Shown here: piece by piece, positions 53,717 through 61,293 of the stretch
How positions within the stretch are numbered: the stretch's first letter is position 1
Layout of the letters: every line of letters starts with the position of its first letter
Source of the DNA: Streptomyces sp. Ru62
GTDB lineage: Bacteria > Actinomycetota > Actinomycetes > Streptomycetales > Streptomycetaceae
NCBI RefSeq assembly: GCF_002920615.1
Contig: NZ_PQSU01000001.1
Span: 186,001-250,000 of the forward strand
Direction of reading: 5' to 3'
DNA: 64,000 bases
Notes under the pieces: model-generated
Database searches by the model: none
What the model saw: the letters and a program-made list of their open reading frames with translations, nothing else
What the model was told of the DNA's origin: nothing
Position numbers and translations under genes: made by a program

Positions 53717-54270
53717 ACCGCACCCCGGTATCCCGGCGGTGTGCCGGTGTCATGGGCGGTGGAGAGGAGCTGGAGGCCGAGTCGGAGCCGACGGCGGGCC
53801 TCGTCCTCGGTGACACCGAGGTCGGCCGCGGTCTGGCGGTAGTCGCGGCGCTGGAAGTAGGCCAGGTCGAGGGCGGCGCGCAGCGGGGCCGGCATGGAGT
53901 GCACGATGTAGTCGGCGCGGGCGGCGACCGAGGCGCGGCGCACCTTGCTCTCCAGCTCCTCGCGCCGCGGCTGCTCCAGCTCCTCCCGGTCGCGCAGCCG
54001 CTGTACGGCGACCCGGTGGGTGACGGCGGCGATCCAGGAGCGCAGGGGGCCCTGCTGGGGGTCGTAGGTCTCCGGGTGTTCCCAGACGTGGGCGAAGACC
54101 TCGCGGGTGGCGGCGTCGGCGTCCTGCTCGTCGGCGAGGACGCGGTGGGCGAGGCTGTGCACGAGGGAGGCGAAACGGTCGTAGAGCTCGCCGAGGGCGG
54201 CCGCCTCACCGCGCGCGAGCCGCTGCTGCATCTTGCGGTCCCAGCGGGGCGGTACGTCCCTCCTGGCCAT
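53713..54270 (-). CDS. ECF-type RNA polymerase sigma factor
   Basis: A 185-residue sigma factor. Region 2 is LYDRFASLVHSLAHRVLADEQDADAATREVFAHVWEHPETYDPQQGPLRSWIAAVTHRVAVQRLRDRE; region 4 is MPAPLRAALDLAYFQRRDYRQTAADLGVTEDEARRRLRLGLQLL. A short linker separates them. It is translationally coupled to the anti-sigma gene (GTGA). The target promoter is not visible; the upstream 340-bp gap is a candidate for autoregulation. Confidence 0.88.
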   Translation of the reverse strand: MARRDVPPRWDRKMQQRLARGEAAALGELYDRFASLVHSLAHRVLADEQDADAATREVFAHVWEHPETYDPQQGPLRSWIAAVTHRVAVQRLRDREELEQPRREELESKVRRASVAARADYIVHSMPAPLRAALDLAYFQRRDYRQTAADLGVTEDEARRRLRLGLQLLSTAHDTGTPPGYRGAV

Positions 54271-54610
54271 GCGGTCCCCTCCCCTCGCCCTGTCCGGCCC
54301 GTCCAGCCTGTCGGTCCTGCCCTCTCGAATGTAGTCGGCACGTCAGACGGTGCACGCCCCTTTGTGTCAATGTGCGCCCCCGCAAGGGCCGCAGGTGATA
54401 GTGCCCCCTTCACACATCCTTCACACAAGATGCGTGCACCTCTGATCGAACAGGACCGATAGTGACCGAAACAAGCCCTTAGTCGATCGACTGTCGTTTG
54501 TTGCGTCACGTTTCGGGGAACGGCCGCTGGGCAGCCGCGCGACAAGAAACGTAGGAACTGCTTCCGTTTCCGGGCGGTTCCGGGACATCCGGCGAGCGGA
54601 GGGCAGGGCC
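54271..54610. other. Intergenic region between ECF sigma and STAS genes
   Basis: A 340-bp divergent promoter region. It contains a perfect 12-bp palindrome, AGTCGATCGACT at 54481-54492, and a lower-GC stretch (54430-54540) compared with neighbours, which fits a regulatory region. No ORF is convincing here. Confidence 0.5.
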
Positions 54611-54985
54611 GTGGCATTCAGCGTGACCGGCGTCGAGCAGGGCGAGTGGGCCGTCCTCCGGGTGTCCGGGGAACTGGACCTGATGACCTCGCCGGTGCTG
54701 CGCCAACGGGTGCACGACAGCGTCGCCGAGGGGCACCACAGCCTCGTGGTGGACCTCTCCGACGTGTTCTTCTGCGACTCCAGCGGGGTCGGCGTCCTCA
54801 TCGCCGCCCGCCGGCTGATCCGCTCCTGCCAGGGCCGGCTGCGGCTGATCCTGCCGGACCGGGGAGCCGAGGACGGCTCGCACGTCAACCGCGTGCTCGG
54901 CGCGCTCGGTGTGCGCCGTCTCTTCGACGTCCACCCCGACCTGGACTCCGCGACCACGGACGAGGCCGGGCCCCTCTCCGCCTGA
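54611..54985 (+). CDS. Anti-sigma factor antagonist (STAS domain)
   Basis: A 124-residue STAS protein similar to SpoIIAA/RsbV. The core has WAVLRVSGELDLMTSPVLRQRV and the phosphorylatable site CDSSGVGVL with S58. Phosphorylation by a HATPase kinase such as the one at 56367 would switch it off. It starts with GTG at 54611 after GGAGGG with a spacer of about 9 bases. Confidence 0.87.
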   Translation: MAFSVTGVEQGEWAVLRVSGELDLMTSPVLRQRVHDSVAEGHHSLVVDLSDVFFCDSSGVGVLIAARRLIRSCQGRLRLILPDRGAEDGSHVNRVLGALGVRRLFDVHPDLDSATTDEAGPLSA

Positions 54986-55164
54986 GCGGCCGTCACGGCA
55001 TCGCGACACGGCCACACTGGTGTCGCAGAATTCCCCCGGTCTTGGCACAACCGCCGGTTTCCCGCCGTCTGCCGGTCATCCGCGTCGTACGCTCCCTGCC
55101 AGGTCACCCCCACCCACGGGCAGGACCACCCGTACGACCCTCATGTAAGGCGGCCCGAACAGAC

Positions 55165-55677
55165 ATGGTCAGCACCGAGTACGAGCGCAGGATCGCCGCC
55201 CGGTTCGCCACCTTCGACCAGGACGGCAACGGCTACATCGACCGGGAGGACTTCAACGCGGCGGCCAAGGCACTGCTCGCCGAGTTCGGCGTGCCCGCCC
55301 GCTCCGACAAGGGGCAGGCGCTGTACGCCGGCGCGGAGGCGTTCTGGCAGGGCATGGCCGGCATCGCCGACCGGGACGGCGACCAGCGCATCACCCGCGA
55401 GGAGTTCGTCACCGGCGCGGTCAAACGGCTGCGCGACAACCCCGGCCGCTTCGCCGAGATCGCCCGGCCCTTCCTGCACGCGGCCCTGGCGGTGGCCGAC
55501 ACGGACGCCGACGGCCGGATCGGCAGCGCCGACACCGCGCGCGTGCTGCGCGTGTTCCGCGTCCCGGAGGAGGCCGCCCGCCAGGCCGCCGCCGCCCTCG
55601 ACACCGACGGTGACGGCAGGATCGGCGAGGCGGAGGTCGTACCGGCGTTCGCGCGCTACTTCACGGTCCCCGAATAA
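55165..55677 (+). CDS. EF-hand calcium-binding protein (four EF hands)
   Basis: A 170-residue calmodulin-like protein. EF loops are DQDGNGYIDRED (18-29), DRDGDQRITREE (69-80), DTDADGRIGSAD (112-123) and DTDGDGRIGEAE (146-157). Loops 2 and 4 end in the bidentate Glu; loops 1 and 3 end in Asp, suggesting lower Ca2+ or Mg2+-type binding. It is cytoplasmic. Such CabC/CalD-type proteins buffer calcium during Streptomyces aerial growth. The ATG is at 55165. Confidence 0.9.
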   Translation: MVSTEYERRIAARFATFDQDGNGYIDREDFNAAAKALLAEFGVPARSDKGQALYAGAEAFWQGMAGIADRDGDQRITREEFVTGAVKRLRDNPGRFAEIARPFLHAALAVADTDADGRIGSADTARVLRVFRVPEEAARQAAAALDTDGDGRIGEAEVVPAFARYFTVPE

Positions 55678-55684
55678 CGGGGAC
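55666..55684 (+). terminator. Terminator overlapping the EF-hand stop codon
   Basis: GTCCCCG (55666-55672), loop AATAA, CGGGGAC (55678-55684): a 7-bp stem whose loop contains the TAA stop. Confidence 0.5.
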
Positions 55685-55719
55685 TCCGCGGTCCCCGACG
55701 GCGGAAACCACCGCCGTCC

Positions 55720-55872
55720 ACGGACCAGTTCGCCGCGCTCGGCGTCCGGCAGGCCGATCACGGCCGCGTCGCCCACCGCCGGATGCGCGGCCGGCAGGTC
55801 CTCGGTCTCCTGGGCGGAGATGTGCGGCTGAGCCGCCGGTGGCGTTCCGGCCCGCCGCGCCCGGGAAGTCAT
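55720..55872 (-). pseudogene. Remnant of an AMP-dependent ligase C-terminus
   Basis: On the reverse strand a short frame reads HPAVGDAAVIGLPDAERGELVRG, which is the characteristic 'HPAV.DAAVVG.PD.ERGE' segment of acyl-CoA synthetase C-domains. Sequence before and after does not continue the fold (MTSRARRAG ... WFPPSG). No complete ligase gene lies nearby, so this is probably a decayed fragment. Confidence 0.5.
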
Positions 55873-56228
55873 GGCCCACGATGTAGCGGATCGTGGCCTG
55901 CCGGGGTCACGGAGCGTTGATACCGGGTTGTGTCCTTCGCCGGACTCGTCACGGCCCGGAGTCGGGTGTCCGCTCGGGTACCTTGTGTGAGATGCGAGTG
56001 GCTGCGCGTACGAGCCGGGTCGGCGGTGCCCCTGGGGCGGTGCCGGGTCGTGCGGTGCGCGCCGCAGCTCGCGGGGTGGTCAGGCCCGTTGTCCCCGTCT
56101 GTTCGACTCCCCGGCACGAGCGTCGCACAGTATGCCCTACGCGTACTCCTTCGCGCGGGAATATGCCCGAAGCGCTTGTTGGGGTGACTGTACGTCAACC
56201 ATGCTGTCTCGCAAGGGAGTCACGGTCC
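55873..56228. other. Intergenic stretch, nothing recognised
   Basis: About 350 bp of lower GC than surroundings, with several short frames on both strands that match nothing I know. It contains upstream sequence for the small ORF at 56229 (GCAAGGGAG at about 56211). No hairpin stood out. Confidence 0.4.
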
Positions 56229-56363
56229 GTGACCCTTGCTCTGGCCGTTGTTCTGGCCATGCAGAAAATGGCTAGGATCGTGGCCCTCGTGATCGCCGCC
56301 GCGGCTGAGACCGCGGAGCGCGGTTGGCGTGGGGTCATGGATCCGCCGGTTCGGATGGTGTGA
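56229..56363 (+). CDS. Short hydrophobic ORF upstream of the HATPase gene (44 aa)
   Basis: GTG at 56229 with AGGGAG 9 bases upstream. The product is hydrophobic (VTLALAVVLAMQKMARIVALVIAAAAE), then amphipathic (TAERGWRGVMDPPVRMV). Its stop is 3 bases before the GTG of the HATPase gene, so the two would be co-translated. It could be a small membrane protein or an upstream leader. Confidence 0.4.
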   Translation: MTLALAVVLAMQKMARIVALVIAAAAETAERGWRGVMDPPVRMV

Positions 56364-56366
56364 GCG

Positions 56367-56855
56367 GTGCAGGTGCTTCAAGTGCAGCTGGAGATCCGGC
56401 CCGACCCCGCGGAGGTGGGGCGGGCGAGGAGGTGGGCCCGCTCGCGGCTCGCGGGATCGGGGATAACGGCCGACGAGCCGCTGGCCGAGACTCTGATCCT
56501 GCTCGTGTCCGAGCTGGTGACCAATGCCGTGGTGCACACGGGCCGGCCGGCCGTGCTGCGGCTCTGTCTGCCGGGTCCGGCGGCCGAGAAGTGCGCGTCG
56601 GCCACGGTGCGGGTCGAGGTGACCGACCGCAGCTCGCGCGCGCCCGTGCCCCGCTGCGCCGACGACGACGCCACCGGTGGCCGGGGTCTGGCCCTCGTGG
56701 ACTGTCTCGCCGACCGCTGGGGCTGGAGCCCCGACGACGCCGGCAAGAGCATCTGGTGCGAACTGGACCGCTGTACACCGCCCCGGCAGAGCGCCGCGGT
56801 GGCGTACGGGGGCGGACTGTCCGCGTACGAGGATCTCGCCTTCGAAGTGGTGTAG
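56367..56855 (+). CDS. HATPase anti-sigma/regulatory protein (RsbW/SpoIIAB-like)
   Basis: A 162-residue GHKL ATPase of the HATPase_c_2 type. N box: LVSELVTNAVVHTG; G1 region: VEVTDRSSRAPVPR; G2: TGGRGLALVDCLADRWGW. It lacks a separate kinase sensor. Proteins of this family bind sigma factors or phosphorylate STAS partners such as the one at 54611. It starts with GTG at 56367. Confidence 0.82.
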   Translation: MQVLQVQLEIRPDPAEVGRARRWARSRLAGSGITADEPLAETLILLVSELVTNAVVHTGRPAVLRLCLPGPAAEKCASATVRVEVTDRSSRAPVPRCADDDATGGRGLALVDCLADRWGWSPDDAGKSIWCELDRCTPPRQSAAVAYGGGLSAYEDLAFEVV

Positions 56856-57165
56856 CGGCCCGGAGCGGTGGTGCGCCGGGGGGTGCGCCCGTGCGCGGGT
56901 GCCGTGAGCGGGCTGCCGCAACACAGGCCCGTACCGGCGTTGACGTTCCCTGGGTGCCTGATCAGGCTGGGGTGCGTCGATCCGCCGCGAGGGGACGGCG
57001 AGGGCCCGGGATGACGGCGGTCCTCGCCGAGTGCGGATCGCGTCGGACGGCGGCGCGTGCGCGTGACGGTGGGGGAGCCACGCGCCGCCGACCGCGGCCG
57101 CGCTGCCGCCGTACGGCCGTCGTGCCGCCGCGTGCCGCGTTGTACGGCCGAAGTGCCGCCGTCGC

Positions 57166-57492
57166 TCAAAGGATCGCCATGCCACCGGTGCCACCGGTGA
57201 CCCCGTCGCGCCCGCGAACGGCTCGGGCATCGGCGACAGCAGGAGCATGCGCCGGCCCGTTTCTCCACAGGCTGTGGACAACTCTTCGGGATTCTTCGGC
57301 GAGCGGCGGGGTCTTCTTCGGCGGGGCACGCGCGTGTGTGGCGCACGTCGTCGGGGGAGAGGGACAGGGCCGGCAGATCGGCTTCGCCCAGGAGCCGGCG
57401 GGAGTCGTCTCGGCCGCCGTGGAGACCGGGGCCGTACGCGACCCGGTGCCGCGCCGGCGGTTGGCCCGCCGACGGGCCGAGTTGCGCGCCAT
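57166..57492 (-). CDS. Uncertain Arg/Pro-rich reverse-strand ORF
   Basis: A 108-codon frame begins MARNSARRRANRRRG and has coding-like third positions over its first about 55 codons, then degenerates around the DnaA boxes. No Shine-Dalgarno and no recognised family. The rest of the 56856-57612 gap holds nothing else I can support except the DnaA boxes. Confidence 0.25.
   Translation of the reverse strand: MARNSARRRANRRRGTGSRTAPVSTAAETTPAGSWAKPICRPCPSPPTTCATHARAPPKKTPPLAEESRRVVHSLWRNGPAHAPAVADARAVRGRDGVTGGTGGMAIL
57261..57281. promoter_or_regulatory. Inverted pair of DnaA boxes
   Basis: TTCTCCACA (57261-57269, one mismatch) and TGTGGACAA (57273-57281, exact on the reverse strand) face each other across 3 bases. 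The Streptomyces DnaA box is TTGTCCACA. A third exact box lies at 57552-57560. Confidence 0.6.
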
Positions 57493-57551
57493 GCGGGCGA
57501 TTCTGACGTTCCGGCGCCGGGTGAGCCCCCGTCAGGCATCGTCGGCCGAAG

Positions 57552-57560
57552 TTGTCCACA
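57552..57560 (+). promoter_or_regulatory. Exact DnaA box (TTGTCCACA)
   Basis: Nine bases identical to the Streptomyces DnaA consensus, 52 bp before the MFS start and about 270 bp from the inverted pair. Confidence 0.6.
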
Positions 57561-57612
57561 GGCTCGGGAAAAGGGGACGGCGGTTGTCGGTGGCGGCCCC
57601 TACCGTCGAGGC

Positions 57613-58896
57613 ATGAGCTACCGCGATGTCGTCTCCCGGCCGGTCCTGACCTGGGCCCTGGTGGCCGTCGGCGCCCGCATGCCGGTGGCCATGGCCCCGC
57701 TGGCCCTGGTCTTCCTGGTCCGTGAGCGCCCCGGCGGCTACTCGCTGGGCGCGGCCCTCGCCGCCGCCTACGTCATCGGCGAGATCATCGGCGCTCCCGT
57801 GCTCGGCATGCGCCTGGACCCCCGGCGGGCCCGCCCGCACCTGGCCGCCGGGCTCGTCGCGGGTGCCGTCGGATTCGCCGGCCTCGGCGCGTTCCCCGGC
57901 GCGCCCGCCGCGATACTCACCGCCTTCGCCTTCCTCGCCGGGGCCGGGCCCGCCGCGGCGCCCGGCGGGCTGCGCACCCTGCTCACCTCCCTGGTCCCGG
58001 CGCACGCGGCGGCCCAGGCGCTGTCCGCCGAGTCGGTGCTCACGTTCGGTGTGTGGGCCGTCTCCCCGGCCACCGTCACGGGGCTCGCCCTCGGCGCCGA
58101 CCCCCGCCTGCCGCCGCTGCTCGCCGCCGCCCTGATGGCGTCGTCCGCCGCGGGCCTGTGGTCGCTCCCGGCCGGCTGGGCGGCGGACGGCCCCGGCGGT
58201 CCCGCCGAGCGGGGCGACCGGGACAGCGAGGGCGTGTCGAAGCGGCGTCTGCTGGCCCGGGCCTGGCCGGTGTACGTCACGGGCGCGGCCAGCCTGTCCC
58301 TGCTGGCCCTCGCCGAACTCGTCCTGCCCGCCCTGCTCGAACAGCGCGGCACCGGCGTGGGCTGGGCGGGCCCGCTGCTCACGGTGATGGCGGTGGCCTC
58401 CGCCGTCGGCGCCTTCCTGTACGGCTCACGGTCCTGGCCGGGGCTGCTCCGCACCCGCAGCGCGGTCCTGATGACCGGCATGTCGGCCGCGGTGGCCGCG
58501 GTCGCCCTGATACCCGGCGCCCCGGGCATCGCGGCGGCACTGGCCGTGGCCGGGCTGTTCCAGTCCGGCGCGATGCTCACCCGGAACCTGTCCCTGCGCG
58601 AGGTGCTCCCGCCGGACGTCCTGGCCGCCGGCTACTCGGTCATGTACGCCGCCGTGGGCGCCGGTTACGCGGCGACGGGCTCCCTCGCGGGCGCCCTGCT
58701 GCCGCGCACCGCGCCGTCCACGGCGATCCTGGCCGGGGTGGCCCTCACCCTGCTGCTGACGGCGGTCGGCTGGTGGGGCGAGAGACGGGCCGGCCGGTCA
58801 GCGCCGGGTGCCGACGCCGTGCTGCCGCTCGGCGCCGCCGCCGGTGCGGAAGGCGCGCCGGTAGGCGGTGGGCGTGACCCCGAGGGCGGCCTGTAG
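57613..58896 (+). CDS. MFS transporter
   Basis: A 427-residue protein with about 12 hydrophobic segments (VLTWALVAVGARMPVAMAPLALVFLV at the start; LRTLLTSLVPAHAAAQALSAESVLTFG in the middle). The ATG is at 57613. No close functional family. Its last 33 codons (to 58896) lie antisense to the end of the GlxA-type gene, giving a tail of Gly/Pro/Ala; a 99-bp convergent overlap. Confidence 0.8.
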   Translation: MSYRDVVSRPVLTWALVAVGARMPVAMAPLALVFLVRERPGGYSLGAALAAAYVIGEIIGAPVLGMRLDPRRARPHLAAGLVAGAVGFAGLGAFPGAPAAILTAFAFLAGAGPAAAPGGLRTLLTSLVPAHAAAQALSAESVLTFGVWAVSPATVTGLALGADPRLPPLLAAALMASSAAGLWSLPAGWAADGPGGPAERGDRDSEGVSKRRLLARAWPVYVTGAASLSLLALAELVLPALLEQRGTGVGWAGPLLTVMAVASAVGAFLYGSRSWPGLLRTRSAVLMTGMSAAVAAVALIPGAPGIAAALAVAGLFQSGAMLTRNLSLREVLPPDVLAAGYSVMYAAVGAGYAATGSLAGALLPRTAPSTAILAGVALTLLLTAVGWWGERRAGRSAPGADAVLPLGAAAGAEGAPVGGGRDPEGGL

Positions 58897-59829
58897 GTGC
58901 TGGCGCATCGACTGGGCCGTGTTGAAGCCCGACTCCCGCGCCACCTGGTCCATCGACAGGTCCGTGGACTCCAGCAGGTGCCGGGCGCGCTCCACGCGCT
59001 GCTGGGTGAGCCACTGGCCGGGGCTGATGCCGACCTCCTCGCGGAAGCGGCGGGTGAAGGTGCGTACCGACATGGCCTCCTGCTCGGCCAGGTCCCGCAG
59101 CTGGATCGGCTCGTGCAGCCGGCCCAGCGCCCAGGCGCGGGCGGCGGTCGTCGTGGCGACCTGGGGGTCGGGGACCGGGCGGTGGATGTACTGGGCCTGG
59201 CCGCCGTCGCGGTGGGGCGGAACGACGGTGCGGCGGGCCACGTCGTTGGCGACGGCCGTGCCGAAGTCGCGGCGGACCATGTGCAGGCACAGGTCGATCC
59301 CGGCGGCGACCCCGGCCGAGGTCAGCACGTCCCCGTCGTCGATGAACAGCACGTCCGCGTCCACCTTGACCTTCGGGAACATCCGCTGGAAGCGCTCGGC
59401 GTCGGCCCAGTGCGTGGTGGCCGGGCGTCCGTCGAGGTGGCCGGCGGCGGCGAGGACGTAGGCGCCGGTGCAGATGGAGGCCAGCCGGGTGCCGGGGCGG
59501 ATGCGGGCGAGGGCGGCGGCCAGTTCGTCGGTGAGCCGGCCCTCGTCGTAGAGCGGGCCGAGTTCGTAGGACGCCGGGACGATCACCGTGTCCGCCGTCG
59601 CCAGTGTCTCCGGGCCGTGTGCGACCTGCACGGCGAAGTCGGCGTCCGTCTCGATCGTGCCGGGCGGCCGGGCCGAGCAGGTCACGACCTCGTACAGGTG
59701 CCGGCCCTGGGCGTCCCGGGGGCGGCCGAAGATCCGGTGCGGGATGCCCAGCTCGAACGGCAGCAGGCCGTCCAGGGCGAGGACGGCGACCCGGTGCGGC
59801 CGGAATTCCCCTGTGACTGCGCTCGTCAT
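58798..59829 (-). CDS. GlxA-type AraC-family regulator (DJ-1/PfpI domain)
   Basis: A 343-residue protein. Residues about 10-180 form a DJ-1/PfpI amidotransferase-like domain (ICTGAYVLAAAGHLDGRPATTHW, Cys nucleophile position at C119 region); residues about 230-330 carry two AraC HTH motifs (LRDLAEQEAMSVRTFTRRFREEVGISPGQWL, DQVARESGFNTAQSMRQHLQAALGVTPTAYRR). It probably controls the MFS transporter that is transcribed divergently 70 bp away. The start is ATG at 59829. Confidence 0.85.
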   Translation of the reverse strand: MTSAVTGEFRPHRVAVLALDGLLPFELGIPHRIFGRPRDAQGRHLYEVVTCSARPPGTIETDADFAVQVAHGPETLATADTVIVPASYELGPLYDEGRLTDELAAALARIRPGTRLASICTGAYVLAAAGHLDGRPATTHWADAERFQRMFPKVKVDADVLFIDDGDVLTSAGVAAGIDLCLHMVRRDFGTAVANDVARRTVVPPHRDGGQAQYIHRPVPDPQVATTTAARAWALGRLHEPIQLRDLAEQEAMSVRTFTRRFREEVGISPGQWLTQQRVERARHLLESTDLSMDQVARESGFNTAQSMRQHLQAALGVTPTAYRRAFRTGGGAERQHGVGTRR

Positions 59830-59900
59830 GGCCCGATCCTAGCGAAGGATGTCCACCGGGCCACTCGATGCACGAGCATACGCACGGGAGGGTGGGTGAC

Positions 59901-61208
59901 GTGACTCAGACAACTCCAGCCGCCGCTCCCGTCCAGGCCCCGCCCGCCCGGCGCGGCCGCGTGCACCGTGCCTGGTTCGTCGCCGCCGTCACCTTCGTCA
60001 CGATCACCGGCGCGGCGGCCTTCCGATCCCTGCCCGGCCTGCTCATCGACCCGCTGCACCAGGAGTTCGGCTGGTCGCGCGGCACCATCGGCGCCGCCGT
60101 CTCCGTCAACCTCGCGCTCTACGGCCTCACCGCGCCCTTCGCCGCCGCGCTGATGGACCGTTTCGGCATCCGCCGGGTGGTGGCCGCGGCGCTGACCGTG
60201 ATCGCGCTCGGCTCCGGACTGACCGTGTGGATGACGGCGGCCTGGCAACTGCTGCTGTGCTGGGGCCTGCTGGTGGGGCTCGGCACCGGCTCCATGGCGC
60301 TGGCCTTCGCGGCGACGGTGACCAACCGCTGGTTCACCGAGCGGCGCGGTCTGGTCACCGGCATCCTCACCGCCGCCTCGGCCTCCGGCCAGCTGGTCTT
60401 CCTGCCGCTGCTGTCCTGGATCGTCGAGCGCCACGACTGGCGGCCCGCCGCGGTCACCGTCGCCCTGGCCGCGTTCGCCGTCGTCCCCTTCGTCTGGCTC
60501 CTGCTGCGCGACCACCCGGCCGACGTGGGCGTGGCGCCGTACGGGGCGCGGGAGTTCGTGCCCAAGCCGCCGCCCGTCACCGGCGCCGCCCGCCGCACGC
60601 TCGGGGTCCTGTCCTCCGCCGCCCGCACGGGCACCTTCTGGCTGCTCGCCGGCACCTTCGCGATCTGCGGTGCCTCCACCAACGGGCTGATACAGACGCA
60701 CTTCGTGCCCGCCGAGCACGACCACGGCATGCCCGTGACGACGGCGGCCTCCCTGCTCGCGGTGATCGGCGTGTTCGACGTCGTCGGCACGATCGCCTCC
60801 GGCTGGTTCACCGACCGCTTCGAACCGCGCCGCCTGCTCGCCGTCTACTACGCCCTGCGCGGCCTGTCCCTGCTGTTCCTGCCGATGCTGCTGGGCCCCG
60901 CCGTCCACCCGCCGATGCTCTTCTTCATCGTCTTCTACGGCCTCGACTGGGTCGCCACCGTCCCGCCCACCCTGGCCCTGTGCCGCGAGCAGTTCGGCGA
61001 GGACAGCGCCATCGTCTTCGGCTGGGTGCTCGCCTCCCACCAGGTCGGCGCGGCCGTCGTCGCCTACCTCGGCGGAGTCGCCCGGGACGTCTTCGGCTCC
61101 TACGACGTCGTCTGGTACGCCTCCGGCACCCTGTGCGCCGCGGCGGCCCTGATGGCGCTGGTCATCCGGCGCACCCCATCGGCCGCCCGCACGCTCGCCG
61201 TATCCTGA
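59901..61208 (+). CDS. MFS transporter (OxlT/monocarboxylate type)
   Basis: A 435-residue protein with 12 predicted helices: FRSLPGLLIDPLHQEFGWSRGTIGAAVSVNLALYGLTAPFAAALMDRFGIRRV is the typical first-half signature of OxlT/MCT permeases. LGTGSMALAFAATVTNRWFTERRGLVTGILTAASASGQL is the central motif. I chose GTG 59901 because GGGAGGG lies 8 bases before it; ATG 59868 is an alternative. Divergent from the GlxA-type regulator. Confidence 0.82.
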   Translation: MTQTTPAAAPVQAPPARRGRVHRAWFVAAVTFVTITGAAAFRSLPGLLIDPLHQEFGWSRGTIGAAVSVNLALYGLTAPFAAALMDRFGIRRVVAAALTVIALGSGLTVWMTAAWQLLLCWGLLVGLGTGSMALAFAATVTNRWFTERRGLVTGILTAASASGQLVFLPLLSWIVERHDWRPAAVTVALAAFAVVPFVWLLLRDHPADVGVAPYGAREFVPKPPPVTGAARRTLGVLSSAARTGTFWLLAGTFAICGASTNGLIQTHFVPAEHDHGMPVTTAASLLAVIGVFDVVGTIASGWFTDRFEPRRLLAVYYALRGLSLLFLPMLLGPAVHPPMLFFIVFYGLDWVATVPPTLALCREQFGEDSAIVFGWVLASHQVGAAVVAYLGGVARDVFGSYDVVWYASGTLCAAAALMALVIRRTPSAARTLAVS

Positions 61209-61293
61209 CGGCACCACCGAACGCACACCGGTCGATCCGAGCAACGTTCCGCCCGCCTCCTGTGAGACAGCGGCGGGCGCAGTTGCCACGCGG

